From Cryptomeria japonica (lineage: Eukaryota; Streptophyta; Pinopsida; Cupressales; Cupressaceae), in assembly GCF_030272615.1 (NCBI RefSeq), contig NC_081406.1:142195299-142259298 (forward strand): DNA of 64,000 nucleotides. The letters are read 5' to 3'. Numbering within the stretch: the stretch's first letter is position 1; each line of letters opens with the position of its first letter. The position numbers and the translations under genes are program-made. Under the pieces are notes generated by a model, which searched no databases, was not told the DNA's origin, and saw nothing but the letters and a program-made list of their open reading frames with translations. Below are positions 25,046 to 35,689 of this stretch, piece after piece.

Positions 25046-25582
25046 CCAGGCTGGCTTTCATCATTTCAAAGTCTAAAAACTCTTCTTCAAGGTGAAACAT
25101 GTATCAACTTTCCCAATTACGCCTCAAAAGTCAACAACCTTGATCATATCTTTTCAAAAATCCTTCAATCATCATCAAGTGCATTTGTTCATCAGTTTCT
25201 GAAATCGCCACTTCCATCTCTCTCTGACCACCGACTCTACTCAATCGACTCGGACCTGGAGGAAATCAGGACTTTGACAAGAAAGCTATTAATCCAAACC
25301 TATCCTATCTTGAGACCTATCCACCCTTTCGATCCACCTATCCATCTTCATTTCTCCTCAAAGGAAAAGATCCACTAAGGCAAACCTAGGGCTCCAGGCA
25401 GACAACTAAGGACTTCCCAAGACCAGGCTGGACTCAACTTGAAAGAGACCCTAAGACGAGCTCTCAGAGAGAAACTCTAATATACCCAGCCCAGGCGATC
25501 ACTCACTTCACTCCAACACCAAGCAAACAGAGAGAAAACCTAACCAAGGAAAGCAAAAAAAACCCTAAGAAAAAGAGGGGGT

Positions 25583-25598
25583 CCCCATTCCGATGGGG
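25583..25598. repeat. conserved hairpin near the U3 end of unit B
   Basis: CCCCATTCCGATGGGG is an inverted repeat 23 bp inside the end of B, matching the hairpins of G and F with a different loop. Confidence 0.6.
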
Positions 25599-25642
25599 CG
25601 ATGTGTGAAATGGTCACAACAGGGTGTCATAAAATGACAACG

Positions 25643-25852
25643 TTTTTGGCGATTTCTGCGGGATGCTTGTCTGCTAAGCATGAAGTCCAGAAGCCTTGAG
25701 CATCCATTGGGCAAGCATGTGTGCACCATCACTTGGAGGAAAACTGGAAACTAGAGCGCACACCCTCTTAAGGAGAATACAGCAGGTGCACAAGCACTTA
25801 TGAAAGCAAAACAACTTCTAGTCTAATATTTACATAGTCATCAACACCCTCT
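25643..25852 (-). other. 3' untranslated part of element A
   Basis: This lies between the integrase C-terminal frame and the 3' LTR. On the minus strand the LTR is preceded by AAATCGCCAAAAA, a poor purine tract. No gene is seen. Confidence 0.5.
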
Positions 25853-26278
25853 TCAAAAGCAAGGCTTGAGATGAATCCCATTCACTGGGATTGGAAGAAC
25901 TTCGCCATCAAGCCTGGAGAGATGAAATGCATTGGCCTCCTTGCAACTAGTGATGACATATGGGCCACTCCAGATAGCATCAAATTTGGAGTGTCGCCCA
26001 GCTTTGGCTTTGTCTGCATCCCACTTGAGAACTAGATCTGCCTCTTTGAAGACCCTATTAGTAGCCTTTTTGTCAAAAACCTTCTTGACCTGCTCTTTAT
26101 GAGTCTCAAGTGTATGCATAGCCTGACTTTTAACCTCCTCCAGCTCCATCAGCTCAGCTAGCCTTACTGTCATAGCATCATTCTCTATTAATTCCAGCTG
26201 ATGTGCTAGTTCAAGAGAGGGTAACTCTAGGGAAGTTGGGAGTCTCCAGGGAAGTTGGGAGTCTTGCTTCCTTCCCAT
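25853..26278 (-). pseudogene. element A integrase C-terminal region
   Basis: Encodes KVFDKKATNRVFKEADLVLK, then KFDAIWSGPYVI and a VNGIHLKPCF end. This is the GPY/F-type DNA-binding C-terminus of Ty3/gypsy integrase without a chromodomain, as in the Athila/Tat branch. It is out of frame with the core at 26442-26990, so at least one frameshift lies between 26278 and 26440. The N-terminal part (TSLELPSLELAHQLELIEND) is the region after the catalytic Glu. Confidence 0.75.
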
Positions 26279-26399
26279 ATACTAGCATGAAAGGGGAGTT
26301 ACTGATTGCCCTCTTGGGTGTGATCCTGTCAGCCCATAAGGCTGTCCACAACTTAGTATGCCATGCCCTCTGATTGTCTTCAATCGTCCTTTTAATTAT

Positions 26400-26990
26400 C
26401 CTAATGAGGTTCTTGTTGGAAGATTCGGCTAAGCCATCACCCTAAGGGTAATAGTTGGATGACGTCTTCAAGTATACACCATGCTTAATTGCCCAAGAAC
26501 TGATTTGGGTTCCAACAAATGCCCTGGCATTGTCTGATATGATGGTGGAGGGGACACCAAATCTTGTCGCAATTCCATCAAGGAATTCCAACACTGAGGC
26601 CTCAGTGGCATCCCTCAATGCAACTGCCTCTATCCACCTAGTGAAGTAATCTGTTGCGGCCAAGATCCACTTGTGGCCAGCACTAGAAGGTGGATTTATC
26701 ATGCCAATGAGGTCTAAACCCCATTGGGCGAACGGTTGATTATCTTGGATGGGGTGAAGAGGTAGGGCAGCTAGTCTTTGCTTCCCAGAGAAGAGAGCAC
26801 ATTTCTTGCAATTCTTCACCCATCTATGTGAGTCACTAAATAAGGATGGCCAGTAATAACCAGCCCTCATTATTTTGATAGCCGTAGTCCTTGTAGAGAA
26901 GTGGCCCCTTGAAGAGCCATTGTGAAATTCTTCTAACAATCTATTGACTTGGTTTTGCTCCATTAGAGTCTTTTTGAAAAAGAGTGCCAT
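26400..26990 (-). pseudogene. element A integrase zinc-binding and catalytic core
   Basis: The N-terminal HHCC zinc domain is present (EFHNGSSRGHFSTRTTAIKI, then CKKC). The core follows with the first Asp in GLDLIG and the second in IISDNARAF. A TAA at 26442 interrupts just before the catalytic-Glu stretch (LAESSNKN), which continues in the same frame beyond the stop. Compared with the family, the Gln before the GxG motif has become a stop by one base change. It overlaps the RNase H frame by 50 bases in another frame, indicating a further frameshift. Confidence 0.8.
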
Positions 26991-27504
26991 TCACTAAGAC
27001 ATGGGGAATGGACAACAACCTGAAATACCTTCTTTTGGTCCTATCCAGACCTTGGGGGTATCTACCTTCCATTAAGAAGGTGGTCATGTCACTTACCCAA
27101 CTGAATTGAGTATTGTTGTCAGTTGGTTGATCCTCTTGTATTACAAGGGCGGCCTCTGAAGTAGTCTCAGAAGATGAGACAAGTTGTTCACACAAGCCCT
27201 TGCCTCTTGCAAGCTTGGTGATCTTGATGTTGATGTCATATTCCATGACCTTGGTTATCCACCCAGTCCTCTTCTCACTGATGTCCTTGTTTAGAAGGAA
27301 ATCCTTGACACTTGCATGTGGAACTAAGAGTTGGATCCTATGGTTGGATAACATGTGTCTGAACCTTTTTAATGCCCTTACAACAGTGACTTGCTTCTCT
27401 ACATAGCTATACTTAAGCTCACAGTGCTTTAGCCCCTCACTAAAGAAAGCAATAGGTTGCTCCAAATTATCATCATTCAGTTGTGTTAGAACAGCTGAGA
27501 TGTT
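26941..27504 (-). pseudogene. element A RNase H and linker, truncated at its N-terminus
   Basis: From 27504 leftward the frame reads SAVLTQLNDDNLEQPIAFFS and SYVEKQVTVVRALKRFRHML, the RNase H domain after gypsy reverse transcriptase. Upstream reverse transcriptase is absent: the sequence runs straight into ggatt and the copia element E. Residues that could be read further upstream come from the E LTR. This end marks the large deletion in element A. Confidence 0.75.
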
Positions 27505-27509
27505 GGATT

Positions 27510-27941
27510 TATTGAAATGTGGCGACTGATCAGCAAAGTACTGTACACTCAGCATGTATCCTCGCCGGGGTCCAGGGCCGGGCCAGGCCCTGGGTAGGGG
27601 TTCGGGGGCAGCAGCCCCCGAGAAAAAAAATTTTGCCGTTTTTTTGTTGATGAAAACCGACATTGTAATAAAACCCTAAAAAAGGCCGACTTTGTTTGTT
27701 GCCCTAAAAATGCATGTTATAAGCGGCTGGGATGCTTAAGGCATTGTAAGGTTGATGTACTGTCTTTGCTGGATAATAAGAAAGATTGGACGGCTGTGTA
27801 TGGTGGACGTAACCCATTCTGGGTGAACCACGTTAAATCTTTGTGTTATCTGTGTCCTGTTTTATTTCTTTATCTTTTGTATTTAAATCTGCGTATAATT
27901 GTTAGTTCATATTTGCTTCGGATCTGCTTGAAACCCTAACA
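27510..27941 (+). repeat. 5' LTR of copia element E
   Basis: 432 bp ending CCCTAACA. It carries a GC-rich inverted stretch (GGGCCGGGCCAGGCCC) near 27570-27595 that the 3' LTR lacks, explaining the length difference of 18 bp. Confidence 0.9.
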
Positions 27942-27943
27942 AT

Positions 27944-27955
27944 TGGTATCAGAGC
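27944..27955 (+). promoter_or_regulatory. primer binding site of element E
   Basis: TGGTATCAGAGC two bases after the 5' LTR, complementary to initiator-Met tRNA. Confidence 0.9.
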
Positions 27956-28002
27956 GAGGTTTTTCTATAAATTGGTAGGACTTTCAGATTTGAGTGGGAG
28001 CA

Positions 28003-29112
28003 ATGGAGGATTCCAAATTCAAGGTCGAAAAGTTTAACGGCCAGAATTATCAGTTATGGAAAATGCAGATGGAGGATTACCTGTATCAAAAGGATTTGTG
28101 GCGGCCATTGGAAGGAAAGGCAAAGAAACCGACCACAATATCAGATGAAGAGTGGGACATTTTAGATAGAAAGGCACTGGGATCCATTCGATTGTGTCTT
28201 GCGTCATCTGTAGTATTCAATATAACAGAAGCAAAAACGACTGTAGATTTGATGGCAACATTGGCTAAGCTGTATGAGAAACCCTCGGCTTCGAATAAGG
28301 TATTTCTTATTAAGCGTTTGTTTAATTTGAAAATGAGTGAGGGAGGATCTATAGCGGAGCACTTAAATGAATTTAATACAATTACCAGTCAATTGTCTTC
28401 GGTAAAAATTACCTTTGCAGAAGAGGTTAGGGCTCTCTTGATTTTATGTTCTTTGCCAGAAAGCTGGAATAGCTTGGTTATGGCTGTAAGTAACTCTGTC
28501 TCTGGTAAAAATACTTTGGTATTTGATGATATTGTTGGTGTTATCCTAAGCGAGGAAATGCGAAGGAAAAGCACAGGTGAGACTCCAACATCATCGGGTA
28601 GTATTTTGAATGTGGAGAACAGAGGAAGATCAAAGGAAAGAGGAAAAGGCCCTGGGAATGAGAAGTCATGAGGGAAGTCAAAGAAAGGACGCTCTCAATC
28701 TAGAGGAAAGAAAGATTGCTGGTACTGCGGAAAGCCTGGTCATCTAAAGAAAGACTGTTGGTCTCGGAAAAACAAAGGAGACAAAAATGAAAATGACAGT
28801 AAGGAAGCTAATATTGCAAGTAATACTTTACAAGATGCTTTAATCTTATGTTTGGATAATGTTAATGATTCCTGGGTAATAGATTCTGGGGCTTCATTTC
28901 AAGCTACACCCCATAGAAAATATTTTCTAGATTATGTTCAAGGTGATTTTGGACAGGTATATTTGGGTGATGATGAGCCCTGTCAAATTGTTGGAAAAGG
29001 AAAGATAAAGATCAAGTTGCAGAATGGTAATGACTGGTTTCTGCAGGAGGTAAGACATGTTCCTAATTTAAGAAGAAATTTAATTTCTGCAGGAGGTAAG
29101 ACATGTTCCTAA
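28003..29112 (+). pseudogene. element E gag, zinc knuckle and protease
   Basis: Gag starts MEDSKFKVEKFNGQNYQLWK, the typical copia start, and carries the UBN2-type gag fold. A TGA at 28669 is in frame. The same frame continues through the knuckle CWYCGKPGHLKKDC (28717-28758, CX2CX4HX4C) to the protease active site WVIDSGASFQATPHRKYF. A tandem 46-bp duplication (29041-29086 and 29087-29132) then shifts the frame; the later pol frame is offset by exactly that amount. An upstream GTG at 27994 is less likely to be the start. Confidence 0.9.
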
Positions 29113-29132
29113 TTTAAGAAGAAATTTAATTT
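29041..29132. repeat. 46-bp tandem duplication in E protease
   Basis: Two exact copies beginning CTGCAGGAGGTAAGACATG, each followed by CTGCAGG, so a 7-bp repeat borders each unit. The length is not a multiple of three and breaks the polyprotein. Confidence 0.95.
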
Positions 29133-29182
29133 CTGCAGGGCAACTAGGTAGTGAAGGTTGCATAGTTACCTTCTCAGACAGT

Positions 29183-31498
29183 ATGTGGAAGGTCACTAAA
29201 GGATCATTAGTAGTAGCTAAAGGTGCGAAGGTAGGCACATTATATCTGTGTACTGGTAACACTTACTCTACCTTAGCTGCTACAGATAAAGTTACTGCAG
29301 GGACAACAACAATAAATGTTGCAAGAACAGATTCGATAATGTGGCACCATAGGCTTGGGCACATGAGTGAGAAAGGGATGAAAATCCTTCACTCCAAAAA
29401 TCTATTGCCAGGACTAAAGAAGATTGATTTAGAGTTCTGTGAAAACTGTGTTTATGGTAAACAGAAAAGAGTCAGATTTCTCAAGGTTGGGAAAGAGAAG
29501 AAGAGTGAGAAGTTAGAGCTTGTACATTCAGATATATGGGGACCGGCTCAGGTATCATCTCTTGGTGGCTCTTGTTATTATGTTATTTTTATTGATGACT
29601 CAACCAGAAAAACATGGGTATATTTCCTAAAACAAAAATCAGATGTTTTTGAAACTTTTAAGAAATGGAAAGCTTTGGTTGAGAATGAGATAGGAAAAAA
29701 GTTGAAGTGTCTCAAATCGGATAATGGAGGTGAGTATTGTAGCAAAGCATTTGAAGATTACTATTCCTTAAATGGGATTCGAAAGCAGAAGACAGTTCCA
29801 GGAACTCCACAGGAAAATGGTGTGTCAGAGAGAATGAATAGGACCATCATGGAACGTGCGAGGAGCATGAGATTGCATGCTGGATTGCCCTTACATTTTT
29901 GGGTAGATACTGTACATACTGCTATCTATTTGATAAATAGAGGACCTTCAACCCCTTTGGATGGTGGTATTCCAGAGGAGGCATGGACTGGTAAAAAGGT
30001 AAATTATTCTTTTCTAAAAACTTTTGGTTGCGAAGCTTTTGTCCATGTTGATAAAGAAAACAGAACCAAGCTTGATGCTAAATCTCAGAAATGTACCTTC
30101 ATTGGATATGGGATAGATGAATATGGCTATCGGTTATGGGATTTTGAAAATAAGAAAATAATTAGAAGTAGAGATGTTATATTCAATGAGAAGGTTATGT
30201 ATAAAGAACAGATGCAGAAAAAGAAGTATGAACAGGACAAAGAAGAATATGTGGTGTTGGATGAGATTCCTGAAAATGAAATGCCACAGGTACCTGATGC
30301 TCAGCAACAACAGATTGTCCCACAAACTCCTGCAAGTGTTAGACGTTCTACGAGGACAAGTAGACCCCCTGAAAGATTTTCTCCTTGTTTGTATTCTATT
30401 TTATTAACGGATTCTGGTGAACCAGAAGAATATGAAGAAGCAATGCAGGTGGATGCCAAACAACAGTGGCAGCTAGGCATGAAAGAGGAGATGGACTCCT
30501 TGATGAAAAATAAGACTTGGGACTTAGTCCCCTTACCTGCAGAAAAAAAAGACTTGCCTAACAAATGGGTTTATCTGCTGAAGGAGGAGGAAGGAGGTCA
30601 AAAAAGATATAAGGCCAAACTTGTGGTAAAAGGTTTTGCACAGAAAAAGGGTATAGATTATGATGAAATATTTTCTCCAGTTGTAAAAATGACTTCAATT
30701 AGAACTGTACCTAGTCTTGTGGTTGCAGATGATTTACATCTTGAACAATTAGATGTCAAAACAGCTTTTCTCCATGGAGATTTGGAGGAGGAAATTTACA
30801 TGTTGCAACTACAGAGATATGAAGTCAAAGGTAAGGAGAACTTGGTGTGCAGGTTGAAGAAAAGTCTATATGGCCTAAAGCAAGCACCCCGACAATGGTA
30901 TTTAAAATTTGATAGTTTCATGGCTGAACACGATTATCATAGATGTCATTCTGATCATTGTGTATATTTTAAGAGATTTGATAATGGCAGTTATATTATC
31001 CTGTTGTTTTATGTTGATGACATGCTTGTTGCTGGGTCTAACATGCAACATATAAATGATCTTAAACAGAAATTAGCCAGGTCATTTGCTATGAAGGATT
31101 TGGGTGCAGCTAAGCAAATTCTCGGTATGAGGATTACACGGGACAGGAAAAATAGAACCTTGAATTTGTCCCAAAGTGAGTATATAAAGAAGGTGTTGAA
31201 AAGATTTAACATGCAGGATGCAAAAGCAGTTAGTACACCTTTGGATAGTCATTTCAAATTGACTAAGGAGATGTGCCCAAAGGCACAGGAAGAGGTTAAT
31301 AAAATGTCTAACATCCCGTATTCATCAGTTGTTGGCAGTCTGATGTATGCAATGGTATGCACAAGGCCAGATATTGCACATGCAGTGGGAGTTGTGAGCA
31401 GGTTTATGAGTAATCCCGGTATGGAACATTGGAATGCTGTGAAATGGATTCTTCGGTATTTGAAAGGAACTACTACGAAGGCATTATGTTTCAAATGA
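29183..31498 (+). pseudogene. element E integrase and reverse transcriptase
   Basis: 771 codons. The GAG-pre-integrase zinc motif is WHHRLGHMSEKGM followed by CENC. The integrase core has Asp in HSDIWGP, Asp in KSDNGGEY and Glu in PQENGVSERMN, all present. Reverse transcriptase begins at KNKTWDLVPLP, has LDVKTAFLHGDL and the catalytic FYVDDMLV, and continues to RYLKGTTTKALCFK. A TGA at 31496-31498 cuts it just before RNase H. The DDE and YVDD residues are intact. The actual pol frame enters from gag and protease upstream. Confidence 0.95.
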
Positions 31499-31970
31499 TC
31501 TAATGCTGCTCTAAGTGGATTTGTTGACTCTGATCTGGCGGGTGATATTGATTCACGGAGGAGTACTACAGGGTATGTTTTTACTATAGGGGGAACTGCA
31601 GTCAGTTGGATTTCTAGGCTGCAAAAGGTTGTTGCACTTTCAACCACTAAAGCTAAGTATGTTGCTGCTACAGAAGCCAGCAAAGAGATGATTTGGTTGC
31701 AATGTTTTCTGAAGGAATTGGGTCAGACACAAGAGGATAGCCCATTGTATACTGATAGCCAGAGTGCCATTCATCTTGCGAAGAACTCTGCTTTTCATTC
31801 AAGGACAAAGCACATTCAGCTCAGGTACCACTTCATCCGGACTATTTTGGAGGAGGGTCAGTTACGGCTTGAGAAGACACACAAGTGAGAATCCTGCCGA
31901 TATGTTCACAAAGGCAGTTCCACAGGAGAAGCTGATTTCTTCATCAGTTTCTGTTGGTCTTCTTGATTGA
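31499..31970 (+). pseudogene. element E RNase H
   Basis: In frame with the upstream reverse transcriptase: GFVDSDLAGDIDSRRSTTGY, then STTKAKYVAATEA and YTDSQSAIHLAKN. The family motif is STTEAEY; both Glu codons read Lys here, so the catalytic Glu is lost by G-to-A changes. A frameshift near 31880 moves the conserved NPADMFTKAVP tail to another frame. The end is at 31970. Confidence 0.85.
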
Positions 31971-32106
31971 TAATTGTGGAATTTATACCAGTCAAGTCCT
32001 AGAGTTTTATCCAACGGATGTTGCATGTACAGTGGTGTCGTGTAGTATCAGTCTCCAAGTGGGAGATTGTTCGGTGTGGAGCTTGGTTAGTCTCCAAGTG
32101 GAAGAT

Positions 32107-32520
32107 TGTTGAAATGTGGCGACTGATCAGCAAAGTACTGTACACTCAGCACGTATCCTTGTCGGGGTCCGGGCAAGGGTTCGGGGGCGGCAGCCCCCGA
32201 GAAAAAAAATTTTGCCGTTTTTTTGTTGATGAAAACCAACATTGTAATAAAACCCTAAAAAAGGCCGACTTTGTTTGTTGCCCTAAAAATGCATGTTATA
32301 AGCGGCTGGGATGCTTAAGGCATTGTAAGGTTGATGTACTGTCTTTGCTGGATAATAAGAAAGATTGGACGGCTGTGTATGGTGGACGTAACCCATTCTG
32401 GGTGAACCACGTTAAATCTCTGTGTTATTTGTGTCCTGTTTTATTTCTTTATCTTTTGTATTTAAATCTGCATATAATTGTTAGTTCATATTTGCTTCGG
32501 ATCTGCTTGAAACCCTAACA
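32107..32520 (+). repeat. 3' LTR of copia element E
   Basis: 414 bp starting TGTTGAAATGTGG and ending CCCTAACA. It is preceded by the purine-rich AAGTGGAAGAT tract. A frame at 32018-32518 is LTR sequence, not a gene. Confidence 0.9.
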
Positions 32521-32525
32521 GGATT

Positions 32526-32950
32526 ATTCATAATACATAAGAAATTAGTATACTTATAGTCTAAATCATGTTATTACTATCAGTATTTAAGATGGGAATG
32601 AGATGTTACAAAGAGGGGCAGTCTAAATCCATGCAATAGGTTAAGTCCCAAGATAGGGTGGGGATCAGCAACCCATAAACCTTGAGGGTATAGACCCAAG
32701 ATAGGTAAAGGCTTGGATCTGTAAACTTTGAGGGAACCTATTGTATTTGGTCTCTAAGCACTTTGGTAACATACATAGACCCTTCTCCCTTAAAACTGAA
32801 GTAGTAGCAGGGTATGATATCTATATTAATAAATATGAATAATGAAATTAATCACCTTATGAGGAAAATAAATAAGCACTTGTTAATAACTAATTGAAAA
32901 ATATTAATCAATTTTAGTATATTGAAATAGACTAGATAGGGGAAATTACA
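32526..32950 (+). repeat. truncated 5' LTR of element D
   Basis: Matches the 3' part of the D LTR at 33998-34152 and 37604-37857 in order. The first two thirds of the LTR are missing; the sequence begins at the element A deletion junction, now separated by E. Confidence 0.85.
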
Positions 32951-32952
32951 AG

Positions 32953-32965
32953 TGGTATCAGAGCC
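32953..32965 (+). promoter_or_regulatory. primer binding site of element D
   Basis: TGGTATCAGAGCC two bases after the LTR end, complementary to initiator-Met tRNA. Confidence 0.85.
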
Positions 32966-33206
32966 TTTATCCTGCCATCCTGCAGGGTAAACATGAATCA
33001 ATAAAACATTCTAGTTGATAAGAAAGAATCTAACGATACGTGTATTTGTGTGTATGCTCCGTGTTTGTATATATCCATGTGTATGCTCCATGTTTGGTTC
33101 ATGCCTGGTATGTTTCCAGCATTTTCATTCCATGTGTGTTTCCAATACCATTCATATTGGGAGTCATTTTGAACACTCCATGATCATCGCTTAAGGACAA
33201 GCAATC

Positions 33207-33221
33207 TTGGGTGGGGCGGAC
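33207..33221 (+). promoter_or_regulatory. polypurine tract of element D
   Basis: Purine-rich TTGGGTGGGGCGGAC directly before the 3' LTR at 33222. Confidence 0.6.
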
Positions 33222-33369
33222 TGTAATGTCCCCACTTTGAAATAAAATTTAATAATAAATGATAATAATATAATTAAATATAATTAAATATGATTAATTA
33301 AAAAATAATTAAGATAATGAAAAGTCAAAAGACATGAAAGGAAAAGTTGTGACTCCCTCAACAATGAGA

Positions 33370-33376
33370 TATAAAA
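33370..33376 (+). promoter_or_regulatory. TATA box in D LTR
   Basis: TATAAAA after a GAGA run. A second copy in a similar context is at 33604-33610. Either could drive the element. Confidence 0.4.
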
Positions 33377-33610
33377 GGGAGAAGAGAACCTTCTCATGAG
33401 AGGGGGGATAATTTGGTAATCAGAAGTGCACATCTGATTTAAATAAGAAGAGCAGATCTGATTATGAAAGGTTGTGTCCGTTTCAAAGGGCACAAATAAT
33501 GAAGAGTTGTACTCTTTCAAAAGGTGCTAATGCTGAAAGGGTGTGTCTCTTGCCAAAGGGCATGCATGATGAAGAGGTGTGACCTCTCCCTCGCATTGAG
33601 AGATATAAAA

Positions 33611-33933
33611 GAAAGGAATAAAAGCATCCAATAACAGCACCATCAAGCAGATCAGATCAAAACTGTTATTATTGAGTTATGGGCAGTAACATTCTTGTTC
33701 TTGGTGGTATGCATGGGGATGTGTTTAATAAGTATGCTTAATATATGACGCCTAATAATGTTCTTATGCAGAGAAAGGAATAAAAGCATCCAGTAACAGC
33801 ACCATCAAGCAGATCAGATCAAAACTGTTATTATTGAGTTATAGGCAGTAACATCCTTGTTCTTGGTGGTATGCATGGGGATGTGTTTAATAAGTATGCT
33901 TAATATATGACGCCTGATAATGTTCTTATGCAG
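33611..33933. repeat. 162-bp tandem duplication in D LTR
   Basis: 33611-33772 and 33773-33933 differ at only a few positions. The unit begins GAAAGGAATAAAAGCATCC and ends with TTCTTATGCAG. Confidence 0.9.
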
Positions 33934-34964
33934 AACTAATAGTAACATTAATATGGACTGCAATATGTATGATAGTCATACTTAATTTCATATATATTCA
34001 TAATACATAAGAAATACTTAATGTTATTACTGTCAGTATTTAAGAAGATGGGAATGAGATGTTCCAAAGAGGGGCAATCTAAATCCAAGCAATAGATTAA
34101 GTCCCAAGATAGGGTGGGGATCAGCAACCCATAAGCCTTGAGGGTATAGACTTGTTGACGTGTTTTTTATGACAGCGTCTAACACAGAATAAAGTTGCCT
34201 AACGGTCACTTCACTCTCTCTTGATCAAACTACGATTGCATGCTAAGATTGCAAGAAGTTCAAACAATCGACTCCAAGGTTCCTTCAATGCGTGGATGTG
34301 ACTCAGTTGGTTGATGTGATTGCTGGTAATCCAAGGGGCCTTACGTGTGCATCGTTCTTTCACTTCTTTGTTGTGGCTGGAACTCCATCATTGGATATGG
34401 CAATTTTGCGATGTTGCTGCTTCGAACGGACTAGAATGAACTGAAAAAAAGGGAAAGGGTTCAGAAGGATCTAAATCTACTCCTAAGGGCAGTGATAACA
34501 ATGAATAGTGCTCTGGTGGACAAATTTCAAATAAACCAAGCTCTACTTCGCCAAGTTCAACTACAACTCCGCAAGAACCGGTGCAATCTTCTGAGGATAT
34601 TGAAGGATTTTCAAATCGAGAAAGTGCATTTGAATACCCAAAACGGCGCAATCCAAACAACTATCCACAACCGAACTTAGCACAAGTTTAGTGGCTCAGG
34701 CTAACTTTACACTGCAACTTACAATCAGCAAGATACAAAAAGTATGAACCATGGAAATTCATCAGACACCATTACATTCTCCATTGAAATCAAAGCACTT
34801 TACTACTTCTAGTCTAAGTGAGGAAGGTGAAACCATGCAAGTTTTGAAAAAATAACTCAAGTGGACACCATCAGAGAACAATGTTTCACTATTATTTTCT
34901 CAAAAACTTATCGCAACAATTTCATACAAAGCTCCCTCCTTTTACAAATGAGGGGGGTCACCCC

Positions 34965-34971
34965 TTATATA
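34965..34971 (-). promoter_or_regulatory. TATA box of unit F
   Basis: TATATAA on the minus strand in CTATATAAGGGG, at the same distance from the U5 end as in B. Confidence 0.5.
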
Positions 34972-35689
34972 GGCTTCAAGCCCTAGCTACATGCAAAACC
35001 CTAATTAGGGTTTTCCCTAAAAGATTCTCCACTCAATATGCAACAAGGTGGGAATCTCCAATTAATAACCCATCATGCCCATATACAATTAATTCAAAAG
35101 TACCCAAAATAGCATCCATTGCGCATTAAATGCACCACCTCCTTCAAATTCGCCCAACATGCGTTGAATATTCATCCATGCAAAAATCACCCCATTATGT
35201 CATAAATGATCCATCATTTCCACATGAGGCCGCTGCATGCAAAAGGAATCTGCCATAAATTCAACATGCAATGACCAGGTCGCCATTTGGTCAAATATTC
35301 CGGTAATGAATGCGCCACTCTACTGCCATGTGTTCAATAGATCCTCGCCATGCACGTGGACCCCGCCGTCGTATATCCGCTCCTTCACATCTGGAATTGT
35401 TGGAGAGGGAAAATTCGATTCAAGAAGAGTTTTCTTGAAGTCTCTTCAACTGTCCTTGCTCAGAGAAGGTTTTTTCATCAATTCTGCACATTTCCTATTT
35501 TTTAGGAAAATTTCCAAATTAGGGTTCCGCAGTCCAGGAGAGAGAAAATTCTCCTACGAATCCAAATCTGTAAAACTTTTGAAATTTGGATGTGATTTGA
35601 TGCCCGAGAATGGATTTTTTCAAATCTTTCCCTGGGGAGAAATTTCTTGTTCAGTTCATTCCTAATTCCTTCCTTGCCTTAGAAATTTT

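Larger units (their letters stand above)
9777..25621 (-). mobile_element. unit B: very large solo-LTR-like element with an internal open frame, split by C
   Basis: It starts TGTTGATGTGTATTTTG and ends GAAATGGTCACAACA, flanked by perfect duplications gggtg (9772-9776 and 25622-25626). The uninterrupted target ACCAAGGGTGTCATAAAATGA is seen at 38803-38823. Without C and its TSD it is 9,108 bp. Read on the minus strand, U3 starts at 25621, there is a palindrome array at about 25.05-21.93 kb, a roughly 1,027-codon open frame at 20813-10993, a TATA box at 10675-10681, and the U5 end at 9777. There is no second LTR, primer site, reverse transcriptase or integrase. I read it as a giant solo LTR coding in U3; a distinct class of element is possible. 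Confidence 0.8.
7966..25642 (-). mobile_element. 3' LTR of element A, split by unit B
   Basis: The LTR parts are 7966-9776 and 25627-25642, about 1.83 kb when joined. This matches the solo LTR at 57097-58972 (1876 bp, opposite strand) from end to end. The inner end is CG instead of CA at 25641-25642, a point change. A minus-strand TATA box lies at 8619-8625 in a context (CTCTATATAAAGGCTATTAAG) shared with the solo copy. Short open frames such as 8023-8247 and 8831-9763 are translations of repeats. Confidence 0.8.
27510..32520 (+). mobile_element. element E: Ty1/copia retrotransposon, complete but inactivated
   Basis: 5011 bp, LTRs 27510-27941 and 32107-32520, perfect TSD ggatt (27505-27509 and 32521-32525). 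Primer site, gag, protease, integrase, reverse transcriptase and RNase H are in copia order on one strand. Inactivating changes are a TGA after gag (28669), a 46-bp duplication in protease, a TGA at 31496 and a frameshift near 31880. The first LTR base pair is TA rather than TG. It inserted exactly where truncated A pol meets truncated D LTR. Confidence 0.95.

Noticed and set aside
9777-25621. B as an ordinary LTR retrotransposon with two LTRs.
   Set aside because: I searched the right arm for the TGTTGATGTG start and the left arm for the TCACAACA end and found neither, so there are no direct terminal repeats.
32018-32518. A 166-residue frame at the right end of E.
   Set aside because: It lies across the 3' LTR and purine tract and matches the 5' LTR, so it is not a gene.
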